DNA of 7,033 nucleotides from CAVSWN01 sp046728115. GTDB lineage: Bacteria; Acidobacteriota; Vicinamibacteria; Vicinamibacterales; CAVVIG01. Numbering within the stretch: the stretch's first letter is position 1; every line of letters begins with the position of its first letter. Below, piece by piece: positions 1-6,814 of the stretch. The stretch is taken from positions 1 through 7,033 of the forward strand of contig JBKPDW010000077.1 of NCBI GenBank assembly GCA_046728115.1. Reading direction: 5' to 3'. A program made the position numbers and the translations under genes. The notes under the pieces are model-generated. The model made no database searches, had not been told where the DNA came from, and saw only the letters and a list, made by a program, of their open reading frames with translations.

Positions 1-1947
1 GTACTCGTCGGCTGCCTTCTCGTAGTTGCGGACGCTGCCAAGATAGTAGGCGCCAAGTGTTCGATGCTTCTCGCGGTCGTTCATCCGGTCGATCAACGCC
101 AGCGCCTTCGCCGACGCTGCGGCAGCTTCGTCGGCATGGCCGAGCCGCCGGCTGCTGACGGCAAGGCCCGAATAAGCACGCCCGAAGTTGGGGTCGAACG
201 TGATGGCACGCTTATAGTGATCAACGGCTTCTTCGTCGCGGCCGCCGACCGCGAGATCTTGCGCCATCGAGTACTCGTGGAAGGCGTCCAGTGACGCGGC
301 CGTGAACGTCTCGGCGGTCGGCCTGGCGGCGTCCGCGGTCTTGTCGCCGATGAAGGTCCGCAGCTTCGCGGCCAGCGAGCCGACCGCCGTCAACACGTCC
401 GCCTTGCTCTTGACGGATGCGGCGGCGGTCTGGACGGGTCTGCCGCTCGGATCCACCAGCGCCAGCGTCAGCGCGAACTTGCCGCCCGATCGGGCCACCG
501 AGCCGGAGACCGTGTATGTGACGCCTTCACGAAACGCGATCAACGTCGACGTCGTTGTGTCGAGCACCGCGTCGTTGCCTTTCAGACCCTGCGCGAGCTT
601 CAGCGCGTCGCGGCGCGGAAACGCCGTGACGAACGAGGCGCCTTCCATCGCGATCGTGAGCGGCTGTTCGAGAGCGCCATCGAACACCGGATCGCCGGTT
701 TTGTTGTCGAAGTCGGCAACCAGAATCGAGACCGGCTGAATCGCCTTTGACCCCGCCGGCGCAGACGGTCGTCGCAGGACCACTGCAGCGCCAATCACTG
801 CCATCGCCAGCACCGCCGCCGCGATCGCCGTCCGCTGCCGAAGCGACGCTGACGGCGCAGGCGTTGGTGTCGCTGCGACACTCGGCGCGATCCGCTGTCC
901 ATTCTCGTCGAGCTCGGCGAGCGCAACGGCAAGATCCTTGCTGGTCTGAAACCGTTTGTCGGGCGATGGTTCCACGCATCGCGCGATGATTTCGTCGAGC
1001 GCTTCCGGCAGTGTCGCATCGAACGTGCGCACGCGCGGCGGCGGTTCCTTCATGCGCTGCATCAGGTCGGTCAGCGCCTCCGGTTCGGTTGCGCCGCCCG
1101 CGCGCCGGCCGATCAGCATCTCGGCCAGCATCATCCCGAGCGCATACACGTCGGCGCGCTGATCGGTTGGTTTCGCCTGCGCCTGCTCCGGCGCCATGTA
1201 CGCGAGCGTGCCGACGATGCGCCCCGCCACGGTCCCGGCCGAACCGTCTGCCGACCGCGCGATGCCGAAATCCATGATCAGCGCCTGATCGTCGCCGTCG
1301 ATCATGATGTTGGCGGGCTTCAGATCGCGGTGCACCACGCCGGCTTCGTGCGCCGCAACGAGCCCAGCGACGATCTGCCGGGCATAACCGAGCGCGCGCG
1401 GCACCGCCAGCCGTCCGGTCTGCTTGAGCACGGTCGACAGATCGGAACCCTGAATGTAGGGCATCGTGATGTACTTCAGACCGTCGACGTCACCCAGGTC
1501 GTGGATGCGAACGACGTTCTTGTGCGTGACCTGCCGCGCAAGCAGCAGCTCGCGTTTGAACCGACGTTCGATGGCCGCGGCCGCTTCGGGATCCGCCGTC
1601 ATGTCGGGCCGGATCACCTTGATCGCAACGGCGACACCGAGCTCCGTATCCCACGCGTGATAGACGGCGCCCATGCCGCCGACGCCGAGAAGCCGGATGA
1701 TCTGGTAGCGCGGGCCGATCGATTGACCAGGCGCGAGGATGCCCGACGACCGCGTCGACGTGGACCCACTCGTCGAAGAATTCGTCGGAGCAACCGTCGG
1801 ATGATCAACGTCGGGCCCGATCGTGTCGCGCGTGTCCGACGTCGGCCACGGCGTCAGCACACCCGTGGCGATCGTCTGGCGCGAGCCGCACGTCAGGCAA
1901 AACACAGCGCCCTGGGGCAGATCTGCCCCACACCTGGGACACGTCAC
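1..1947 (-). CDS. Membrane Ser/Thr protein kinase, zinc ribbon + PknB kinase + TolB/FlgO-like domain + TPR, C-terminus outside window
   Basis: Signalling kinase that transfers ATP phosphate to Ser/Thr of unknown targets. I translated 649 codons without a stop from GTG at 1947; the frame runs off the window at position 1. Order: zinc ribbon CxxC...CxxC (C3, C6, C17, C20); Ser/Thr/Pro-rich linker (about 22-72); kinase domain (about 80-340) with glycine loop GVGGMG, VAIK lysine K110, alpha-C glutamate near E133, HRDLKPAN (catalytic D208), DFG 226-228 and APE 252-254; one membrane helix (about 373-391); a domain opening VADFDNKTGDPVFDGAL (from 410) that resembles the TolB-N/FlgO-like segment of acidobacterial kinases; TPR-like helices from about 575. 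All catalytic residues are present, so it should be active, with the kinase cytoplasmic and the TPR part probably periplasmic. The start is forced: TAA lies in frame at 1963-1965 and no other start codon intervenes. No Shine-Dalgarno is seen. It lies downstream of efp but 192 nt away, so it is probably separately transcribed. Confidence 0.93.
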   Translation of the reverse strand, partial: MTCPRCGADLPQGAVFCLTCGSRQTIATGVLTPWPTSDTRDTIGPDVDHPTVAPTNSSTSGSTSTRSSGILAPGQSIGPRYQIIRLLGVGGMGAVYHAWDTELGVAVAIKVIRPDMTADPEAAAAIERRFKRELLLARQVTHKNVVRIHDLGDVDGLKYITMPYIQGSDLSTVLKQTGRLAVPRALGYARQIVAGLVAAHEAGVVHRDLKPANIMIDGDDQALIMDFGIARSADGSAGTVAGRIVGTLAYMAPEQAQAKPTDQRADVYALGMMLAEMLIGRRAGGATEPEALTDLMQRMKEPPPRVRTFDATLPEALDEIIARCVEPSPDKRFQTSKDLAVALAELDENGQRIAPSVAATPTPAPSASLRQRTAIAAAVLAMAVIGAAVVLRRPSAPAGSKAIQPVSILVADFDNKTGDPVFDGALEQPLTIAMEGASFVTAFPRRDALKLAQGLKGNDAVLDTTTSTLIAFREGVTYTVSGSVARSGGKFALTLALVDPSGRPVQTAAASVKSKADVLTAVGSLAAKLRTFIGDKTADAARPTAETFTAASLDAFHEYSMAQDLAVGGRDEEAVDHYKRAITFDPNFGRAYSGLAVSSRRLGHADEAAAASAKALALIDRMNDREKHRTLGAYYLGSVRNYEKAADEY

Positions 1948-1961
1948 GGGAGGGTCTGCAG

Positions 1962-1967
1962 ATTATC
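1962..1967 (-). promoter_or_regulatory. Possible -10 box for the kinase gene
   Basis: On the minus strand this reads GATAAT, one base off the sigma-70 -10 consensus, and ends 14 nt before the GTG start. Transcription would begin only a few bases before the start codon. That fits the missing ribosome binding site and suggests a near-leaderless mRNA. No -35 box of good quality is seen at 16-18 nt spacing, so the call is weak. Confidence 0.25.
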
Positions 1968-2020
1968 GCGTGTTTCGGAGACGTGCGCCGACGATTTGTC
2001 TATCGAGCGTTCCTGAACTC

Positions 2021-2139
2021 GCCACCACGGAGGATACAGGCGAGAAAGAGGGACGGGAGTGTCGCCTGCCTGAGGGATCTGAGGCCCGTGTCTTCGTGGT
2101 GGCCCTTTTGACTACAAAAAGCGATCACCGAGGACACGG
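2021..2139. repeat. Intergenic dyad repeat with three copies of a CACCACGAAGACACGG-type motif
   Basis: Read on the plus strand, GCCACCACGGAGGATACAGG (2021-2040) and CACCGAGGACACGG (2126-2139) are related direct copies, while CCGTGTCTTCGTGGTG (2086-2101) is the inverted copy. The inverted copy can pair with either flank: 2086-2101 with 2126-2139 gives a hairpin of about 14 pairs with a bulge, and 2021-2029 with 2095-2103 gives nine perfect pairs. The element fills most of the efp-kinase gap and abuts the efp stop codon. It may act as a 3' structure for the efp mRNA, but no U-tract follows a stem, so it is not a standard terminator. Similar GTGTCTTCGTGGTG-like sequences are, from memory, common between genes of environmental bacteria. 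Confidence 0.7.
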
Positions 2140-2706
2140 TCAAACCCGAGATTGATATTCGCCAGTTTCGGTGTTGACCCGGACCTTGTCGCCTTCGTTG
2201 ACGAACGGCGGCACCTGGATCACGAGGCCGGTTTCGAGCGTCGCGGGCTTCACCTGCGCGCTGGCCGTTGCGCCCTTGATGCCTGGCACGGTTTCCTTCA
2301 CCACGAGATCGACAGTGGGCGGCAGTTCTATGCCGACCGGTTCGGTGTTGTAGAACTCCACGCGGATAACGGCGTCGGGGATCAGATAGTCCTTCGAATC
2401 GCCCAGAGCCTCCGCCGAAATGTGGATCTGCTCGTAGGTGCCCGTGTCCATGAAGTGGAAGTGATCCGTGTCGTTGTACAGATACTGCATTTCGCGCTCG
2501 TCGAGCACCGCCCGCTCGACGTCTTCTTCCGCGCGGAATTTGTGATCGGCGAGCGTCATGGTTCGGATGTTCCGCATTCGCACCTGGATGTGCGCACGCT
2601 TGTTGCCAGGCGTCAGGTGATGCAGATCGAGAATCCGGAAGAGGTCGGCGCCGATCTTGATGAGCATCCCTTTGCGGATGCGGGTCGCTTGGATAGAAGA
2701 AGCCAT
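2140..2706 (-). CDS. efp: Elongation factor P
   Basis: EF-P binds between the ribosomal P and E sites and relieves stalling at polyproline codons. The 188 residues match the usual family length. The N-terminal KOW-like domain (about 1-65), the OB domain (about 68-127) and the C-terminal OB domain (about 130-186) are all visible, including the family signature region KPATLETG...VPPFVNEGD (153-173). The domain I loop that points to the P-site tRNA reads PGNKRA (33-38). In E. coli the matching loop is PGKGQA, whose K34 is lysylated; here that place is N35, followed by K36. The ATG at 2706 is natural for the family. The only purine-rich box, AAGGAT at 2721-2726, is about 14 nt upstream, further than ideal. 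The gene diverges from the hsp20-htrA pair across 72 nt. Confidence 0.96.
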   Translation of the reverse strand: MASSIQATRIRKGMLIKIGADLFRILDLHHLTPGNKRAHIQVRMRNIRTMTLADHKFRAEEDVERAVLDEREMQYLYNDTDHFHFMDTGTYEQIHISAEALGDSKDYLIPDAVIRVEFYNTEPVGIELPPTVDLVVKETVPGIKGATASAQVKPATLETGLVIQVPPFVNEGDKVRVNTETGEYQSRV

Positions 2707-2778
2707 TTTACTGAGTGTAGATCCTTACAAGCGTAGCACATGTAGCCGCGGCCAGCCAGCCATGCTAGGATGCGAAAC
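2707..2778. promoter_or_regulatory. Divergent intergenic region between efp and hsp20
   Basis: This gap must hold promoters for efp (leftward) and for hsp20-htrA (rightward). On the minus strand TGCTACGCT (about 2728-2736) could be an extended -10 for efp, but no -35 box supports it. I see no convincing rightward promoter, no CIRCE operator (TTAGCACTC with its inverted copy) and no clear sigma-32-type box. Heat induction of hsp20 therefore cannot be argued from this sequence. Confidence 0.3.
2767..2770 (+). promoter_or_regulatory. Ribosome binding site that decides the hsp20 start
   Basis: AGGA lies 8 nt before GTG at 2779, an ideal spacing. The in-frame ATG at 2770 overlaps the AGGA itself and has no other purine-rich box, so GTG 2779 is the better start. 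Confidence 0.55.
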
Positions 2779-3192
2779 GTGGCATTTACGCGGTGGGATC
2801 CGCTGCGCGACTTGCTCGCGCTTCACGAACACATCGGACACCTCGTCGGCACCGATGCGCCAGGCTGGACACCACCGGTCGATCTGTACGAAACGCCGAC
2901 CGAATTCGTCCTCAGCGCCGAGCTTCCCGGATTGACCCGAGACCAAATCAATATCCAGGCCGAAGACAACCGCATCGCGATTCGCGGATCGCGAAAGAGC
3001 GATTCGTGTCGTGAGATTTCGTGCGAACAGTTCCACCGGGTCGAGCGCGGCCACGGCGACTTCGCCCGCGCTTTCACGCTCCCCGAACCGATCGACGTGG
3101 CCGCCGTGACCGCCGATCTGAAGGACGGCGTGCTGACCGTGACCCTGCCCAAGGCGATCGAACGCAGCGCGCGCCGAGTCGCCGTCACCTGA
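2779..3192 (+). CDS. Small heat shock protein, Hsp20/alpha-crystallin family
   Basis: ATP-independent cytoplasmic holdase that binds unfolding proteins and keeps them soluble. From GTG 2779 the protein has 137 residues (140 from ATG 2770), normal for bacterial Hsp20. It opens with the short N-terminal arm typical of class A members (AFTRWDPLRDLLALHEHI). The alpha-crystallin domain spans about 33-125: VDLYETPTEFVLSAELPG, the HRVERGHGDFARAFTLP stretch, and the closing L-KDGVL-TVTLPK strand motif (about 114-125). The C-terminal tail ends RRVAVT, where V-A-V probably stands in for the I-x-I/V anchor that drives oligomer assembly. The stop is 4 nt before htrA, so the two are almost surely cotranscribed and probably translationally coupled. 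Confidence 0.93.
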   Translation: MAFTRWDPLRDLLALHEHIGHLVGTDAPGWTPPVDLYETPTEFVLSAELPGLTRDQINIQAEDNRIAIRGSRKSDSCREISCEQFHRVERGHGDFARAFTLPEPIDVAAVTADLKDGVLTVTLPKAIERSARRVAVT

Positions 3193-3196
3193 TCGA

Positions 3197-4414
3197 ATGA
3201 GCCGCAGGCTGACGCTGGCGCTCGCGCTCGTGGCGATGGGTTTCATTGCCGGCCTCGTGGTCACCGGGCGCGCACGAACGACCGTCGACGCGCGCCCGGA
3301 GCCGCTCGCCCCGCCTCCGGTTTCTACCGGCGCCACGGGCGAATCGCAGCTTCCGCGATCCGCGTCGGTACCATCGGCCGCGCCTTCCAACCTTGCTGGC
3401 CCCGATTTCACGCGGATCGCAGGTCAGGCTGTGAAAGGCGTCGCCAACATCTCGTCGCTGCAGGTCGTTCGCACACGCAACTCCCCGTTCGCGAACGATC
3501 CATTCTTTCGGTACTTCTTCGGTGACGACGACGTGTTCGGCGCACGCGACCGGCGATCGATGAGCCTGGGGTCGGGCGTCATCATCTCGACCGACGGCTA
3601 CGTGGTGACGAACAACCACGTGGTCGGAGAGGACGTTCGCGCCGTCACGGCCATCAAGATCGCGCTGCCGGATAAGCGGGAGATCAAGGCGACGCTCATC
3701 GGTATGGATCCGATGACCGACATCGCGCTGCTGAAGATCGGCGTCACGGGGCTGCCGGTCGTTCCGTGGGGCGATTCGACGCAGCTCAAGGTCGGCGAAT
3801 GGGTGCTCGCAATCGGCAGTCCGTTTCAGCTCAGCCAGACGGTCACCGCGGGGATCGTGAGCGCGACCGGCCGCGCCAACATGGGCTTCGCCCAGTACGA
3901 AGACTTCATCCAAACCGACGCGGCAATCAATCCAGGGAACTCGGGAGGCGCGCTGATCAACACGCGCGGCGAGCTCGTCGGCATCAACACCGGCATCTAC
4001 AGCGAGAGCGGCGGCTATCAGGGCATCGGCTTCGCGGTGCCCAGCAACCTCGCGCGGCGTATCGTCGACGATCTGATGAAGTACGGCGAGGTTCGCCGCG
4101 GATCGATCGGCACCCTCCGCATCGAGCGGCTGACCACGGAATACGCCGAGGAGCTCGGGCTCTCGAACATCAACGGCGCGCTCATCGTCAGCATCGGCCG
4201 CGCGTCGGAAGCGTTCGAAGCGGGCATGCGGCCGGGCGATCTCGTCATCGGCTTCAACGGCCACGCAATCGACGATCCTTCGCAGTTCCTCCGGCTCGTG
4301 GCCGACGCCAGGATCGGATCCACTGCCAGCGTGCGTGCGGTGCGCGGCAACCGGACGATCGACTTCAATGTGCCGATCGTGTCGAGCTCGCGGCAGCAGC
4401 TGCGTCGGAGATAG
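3197..4414 (+). CDS. htrA: HtrA/DegQ-DegS-like periplasmic serine protease with one PDZ domain
   Basis: Envelope quality-control endopeptidase, S1C family, 405 residues. A single hydrophobic helix (about 5-23) after MSRR exports the protein; with no clear AxA cleavage site it may stay as a membrane anchor, as in DegS. A Pro/Ser/Ala-rich linker (about 30-68) follows. The trypsin-like domain carries the full triad: H141 (TNNHVV), D175 (DPMTDIALLKI) and S249 (NPGNSGGAL). One PDZ domain (about 300-395) contains the GALIVSI...EAGMRPGDLVIGFNG pattern. Family members have one or two PDZ domains; one suits DegS or short HtrA forms. The ATG lies 4 nt after the hsp20 stop with only a weak ribosome site, so coupling to hsp20 is likely. 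Together the two genes form a proteostasis unit: a cytoplasmic holdase and an envelope protease. Confidence 0.95.
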   Translation: MSRRLTLALALVAMGFIAGLVVTGRARTTVDARPEPLAPPPVSTGATGESQLPRSASVPSAAPSNLAGPDFTRIAGQAVKGVANISSLQVVRTRNSPFANDPFFRYFFGDDDVFGARDRRSMSLGSGVIISTDGYVVTNNHVVGEDVRAVTAIKIALPDKREIKATLIGMDPMTDIALLKIGVTGLPVVPWGDSTQLKVGEWVLAIGSPFQLSQTVTAGIVSATGRANMGFAQYEDFIQTDAAINPGNSGGALINTRGELVGINTGIYSESGGYQGIGFAVPSNLARRIVDDLMKYGEVRRGSIGTLRIERLTTEYAEELGLSNINGALIVSIGRASEAFEAGMRPGDLVIGFNGHAIDDPSQFLRLVADARIGSTASVRAVRGNRTIDFNVPIVSSSRQQLRRR

Positions 4415-4436
4415 GGTGTTTCAAGCTCCAAGCACC
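4415..4436. terminator. Weak hairpin at the htrA/thrC convergent junction
   Basis: GGTGTTT (4415-4421) can pair with AAGCACC (4430-4436), seven pairs including one G-U, around an 8-nt loop. It sits exactly where the two convergent genes end, with stop codons only 6 nt apart, and could act in both directions. There is no T-run on either side, so it is not a classical intrinsic terminator. Confidence 0.25.
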
Positions 4437-5671
4437 TCGCCCGTGGCGTGCGTTGCTTCGTGCCAGGCCTCGAAATCCTTGAAGGACCGACTCAAGCGAA
4501 CCGGCGCCGTTAAACGGTTGGCGACCACTTCCGCGGTCTTGTAGCCATTTCCAGTCACGCAGACAACGATCGATTCGTCTGCCGGAATCGTCCCGCGTCG
4601 GACGAGCTCAATCGCGGCCGCCAGCGTAGTGCCGCCCGCCGGCTCGGTGAAAATCCCCTCAGTCTCGGCCAGCAGCTGAATTGCGTCGACGATCTGTTCG
4701 TCGGTCACCGCCGCCCCGGTTCCGTTGGTCGAGCGGATCGCTTGAATCACCTGATGGCCATCGGCGGGATTTCCGATCGCTATCGACTTGGCGATGGTGT
4801 TCGGCTTGACCGGTTCCGGGTGATCCAGCCCTCGATCCAGCGCGCGAACCACCGGCGCGCATCCAGCTGCCTGCGCCGCATGCACATGCGGCAACTCGCC
4901 TTCGAGCAGCCCAATCTCCCGCAGCTCCCGAAGGCCGCGCACGATTCGCGGCAGCAGCGTGCCGCCAGCAACCGGCGCCACGAGGTGCTTCGGGTAACGC
5001 CACCCGAGTTGTTCGGCGATTTCGAAGCCGTACGTTTTGGCGCCTTCGGCGTAATACGACCGCAGGTTGATGTTCACGAATCCCCAGCCATAGCGATCCG
5101 CCACCTGCGTGCACAGCCGGTTCACATCGTCGTAGTTGCCGGCGATGGCGAGGATGGTGGGATTGAAAATCGCCGATCCGAGCAGCTTTCCTGCCTCGAG
5201 GTTGTCGGGGATGAACACGAAGCAGTCCATGCCGAGCCGCGCGGCGTGCGCCGCCACGCTGTTTGCCAGGTTCCCGGTCGATGCGCACGCCAGCACCCGG
5301 AATCCGAGCTCGACGGCGCGCGTCGCCGCGATCGACACGACGCGATCCTTGTAGGACAACGTCGGGTGATTGACCGAGTCGTCCTTGATGTAGAGCTCCC
5401 TGACACCGAGACGGTCGGCAAGGCGATGGCATCGCACGAGCGGCGTGAAGCCTGAATTGAAACCGGTCAGCGGACGATCCGCAATCGGCAGCAGCTCCCG
5501 GTATCGCCACAGATTCTTCGGGCGTTTTTCTATCTGGTCACGCGTCAGCCGGATTGAGGCGTAGTCGTACACTGGCTCGAGCGGACCCAGGCACCGATCG
5601 CACACATACAGCGCTTCGGCAGCAAACATCGTCTTGCACACGTGACACTGCAGTCCGATAAGTGCGCTCAC
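4421..5671 (-). CDS. thrC: Threonine synthase, PLP-dependent, with N-terminal zinc ribbon
   Basis: Converts O-phosphohomoserine to threonine and phosphate, the last step of threonine synthesis. It is a fold-type II PLP enzyme of 416 residues. The N-terminus has a zinc ribbon (C9, C12, C24, C27), as in the threonine synthase subfamily whose N-termini read CxxC...GPLEVVYD. PLP lysine K108 lies in LSYKDR. The ASTGNLANS loop (130-138), the APVAGGTLL loop (232-240), SIAIGNPADG (296-305), EPAGGTTLAA (343-352) and the C-terminal VTGNGYKTAE (372-381) follow in the expected order. The start is GTG at 5671, overlapping the hom stop as GTGTGA, with GGAGG at 5676-5680 four nt upstream. That overlap implies coupled translation from one hom-thrC mRNA. 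No homoserine kinase (thrB) lies in the window. Specificity for phosphohomoserine is inferred from family and context. Confidence 0.93.
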   Translation of the reverse strand: MSALIGLQCHVCKTMFAAEALYVCDRCLGPLEPVYDYASIRLTRDQIEKRPKNLWRYRELLPIADRPLTGFNSGFTPLVRCHRLADRLGVRELYIKDDSVNHPTLSYKDRVVSIAATRAVELGFRVLACASTGNLANSVAAHAARLGMDCFVFIPDNLEAGKLLGSAIFNPTILAIAGNYDDVNRLCTQVADRYGWGFVNINLRSYYAEGAKTYGFEIAEQLGWRYPKHLVAPVAGGTLLPRIVRGLRELREIGLLEGELPHVHAAQAAGCAPVVRALDRGLDHPEPVKPNTIAKSIAIGNPADGHQVIQAIRSTNGTGAAVTDEQIVDAIQLLAETEGIFTEPAGGTTLAAAIELVRRGTIPADESIVVCVTGNGYKTAEVVANRLTAPVRLSRSFKDFEAWHEATHATGEVLGA

Positions 5672-6789
5672 ACGGCCTCCGCTAATAGAAAGTCAGACGG
5701 TAGAAGTCTGAAGTCAGAGGTTGAAAGATTGAAATCAAAACGTGGAAGACCGGCGATTGTTCGCGGCGGCGTGAGGCACGGTGCTGGCACGATTGCGGCC
5801 CGGTCGCGCGCGATGGCGACGATATCGCTGATCACCGCGACGGCCGTGGCGTCGCCGCCGGCACCCTGACCTGAAATGGCGATGTCGCCCGCGTACGCGC
5901 CGCTGATGAGAGCCGCATTGTTCGCGCCCACTGTTCTTGCGAACAGCGAGGAGCGAGGAACGCAGACCGGTGCAACCCAGGCCGTGAGCTTCGATTGCAG
6001 CCGATTGAATTCGGAACAAGCCAGCTGACGAATCGTGTCGCCGCGTCGCCCGGCAGCATCGAAGTCCGCCGCCGTAATCGCCGACACCGAGCGCGTTTCA
6101 ATGCAACCCGGATCGACGCGGAGCCCGAACGCGAGCGCCGACAGGATCGACAGCTTGGCAGCTGCATCACTGCCGTCCAAATCCAATGACGCGTCGGCCT
6201 CCGCAAACCCACGCGCGCGCGCGTCGGCCAGCGCATCATCCAGCGCGCAACGGGTCGACTCCATGCGCGACAGCACAGCATTCGTCGTTCCGTTCAGGAT
6301 CGCGACAATGCGCGTGATGCGATCGCCGGTCAGCCCGTCACCAATCGCCCGGACAATCGGCATCGCGCCCCCGACGGCCGCCTCGAATCGAAGCTGCCGC
6401 CCCTGACGCGCGGCCAGCGCGAGCAGCGCCTGCCCCGCCCGCGCGATCAGTTGTTTGTTTGCGGTGACGACCGACTTGCCAGCGAGCAGCGCGCGTCGAA
6501 CGAAGGTTTCAGCCGGCTCGACGCCACCGATGGTCTCGACGATGACGTCGACGCTGCTGTGCAGAAGGTCATCGATGGACGTCGTCCAGACGATGCCACC
6601 GCCGCGGCGCAGGCTCGGACGTTTGGCATCGGCGCGCCGATCGCAAATGTGCGTCAGTTCGAGCCCATCAACGGCGTCCGAACCCGTCAGCCTCCGCGCC
6701 ACGGCGGAACCGACCGTACCACAACCAAGAATGGCGACCCGGCAGTGTGCTGAAGGTGAAATGAAGTGCGGAGACGAATCGAGGCTCAA
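5668..6789 (-). CDS. hom: Homoserine dehydrogenase, monofunctional, without ACT domain and with a repeat-derived C-terminal tail
   Basis: Reduces aspartate semialdehyde to homoserine with NAD(P)H, the step before the methionine and threonine branches. The protein has 373 residues. Seen: nucleotide-binding GCGTVG (22-27), TANK (109-112), VGGAMPIVRAI (139-149), ILNGTTN (164-170) and the catalytic stretch GFAEADASLDLDGSDAAAKL (194-213), where E197, D203, D208 and K212 align with the conserved acids and lysine of the family. GQGAGGDATA (307-316) closes the core. There is no room for a regulatory ACT domain. Residues 351-373 (FDFNLSTSDFRLLPSDFLLA...) are encoded by an intergenic-type repeat and are probably not native. 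The start is TTG at 6789: GAGGG lies 4 nt upstream, a stop is in frame at 6811-6813, and no ATG or GTG intervenes. The gene lies behind a SAM-I riboswitch. Confidence 0.95.
   Translation of the reverse strand: MSLDSSPHFISPSAHCRVAILGCGTVGSAVARRLTGSDAVDGLELTHICDRRADAKRPSLRRGGGIVWTTSIDDLLHSSVDVIVETIGGVEPAETFVRRALLAGKSVVTANKQLIARAGQALLALAARQGRQLRFEAAVGGAMPIVRAIGDGLTGDRITRIVAILNGTTNAVLSRMESTRCALDDALADARARGFAEADASLDLDGSDAAAKLSILSALAFGLRVDPGCIETRSVSAITAADFDAAGRRGDTIRQLACSEFNRLQSKLTAWVAPVCVPRSSLFARTVGANNAALISGAYAGDIAISGQGAGGDATAVAVISDIVAIARDRAAIVPAPCLTPPRTIAGLPRFDFNLSTSDFRLLPSDFLLAEAV
5689..5734. repeat. AT-rich repeat forming the 3' end of hom
   Basis: Plus-strand units: AAAGTCAGA (5689-5697) and GAAGTCAGA (5710-5718), then GGTTGAAA (5719-5726) and GATTGAAA (5727-5734), a tandem 8-bp pair. 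TCAGAC (5693-5698) and GTCTGA (5706-5711) also form a six-pair hairpin. Base composition is clearly richer in A+T than the surrounding coding DNA. On the coding strand it reads as TCTGACTTC-type units, giving the SDFRLLPSDFLL peptide pattern. Confidence 0.65.
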
Positions 6790-6793
6790 CGAT

Positions 6794-6798
6794 CCCTC
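6794..6798 (-). promoter_or_regulatory. Ribosome binding site supporting the TTG start of hom
   Basis: GAGGG on the minus strand, 4 nt before TTG 6789. It is the only strong purine box near the N-terminus. If the upstream riboswitch works on translation, this is the site it would have to occlude; I found only a weak six-pair candidate partner, TTCATC (6827-6832), for GATGAG. Confidence 0.6.
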
Positions 6799-6814
6799 AT
6801 CTTTCCCAAATCAC

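Noticed and set aside
1330..2016. Plus-strand open frame of 228 codons opposite the kinase N-terminus
   Set aside because: The minus strand holds the kinase catalytic motifs in an unbroken frame. The plus-strand peptide is Arg-rich and motif-free.
2707..2778. CIRCE or other heat-shock operator before hsp20
   Set aside because: No TTAGCACTC inverted repeat or other convincing palindrome was found.
3185..4264. Long open frame (359 codons) antisense to htrA
   Set aside because: It lies opposite an intact HtrA with full triad and PDZ motifs. Its Arg/Asp/Ala-rich composition is what antisense frames of GC-rich genes give. No motif was recognised.
4742..5455. Plus-strand open frame of 237 codons opposite thrC
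   Set aside because: Shadow of threonine synthase; no family resemblance.
4421..5671. Possibility that the PLP enzyme is not a threonine synthase, because the usual GNAGN loop is replaced by VAGGTLL
   Set aside because: The zinc-ribbon subfamily of threonine synthases carries similar loops, the other motifs fit, and the operon with hom supports the assignment.
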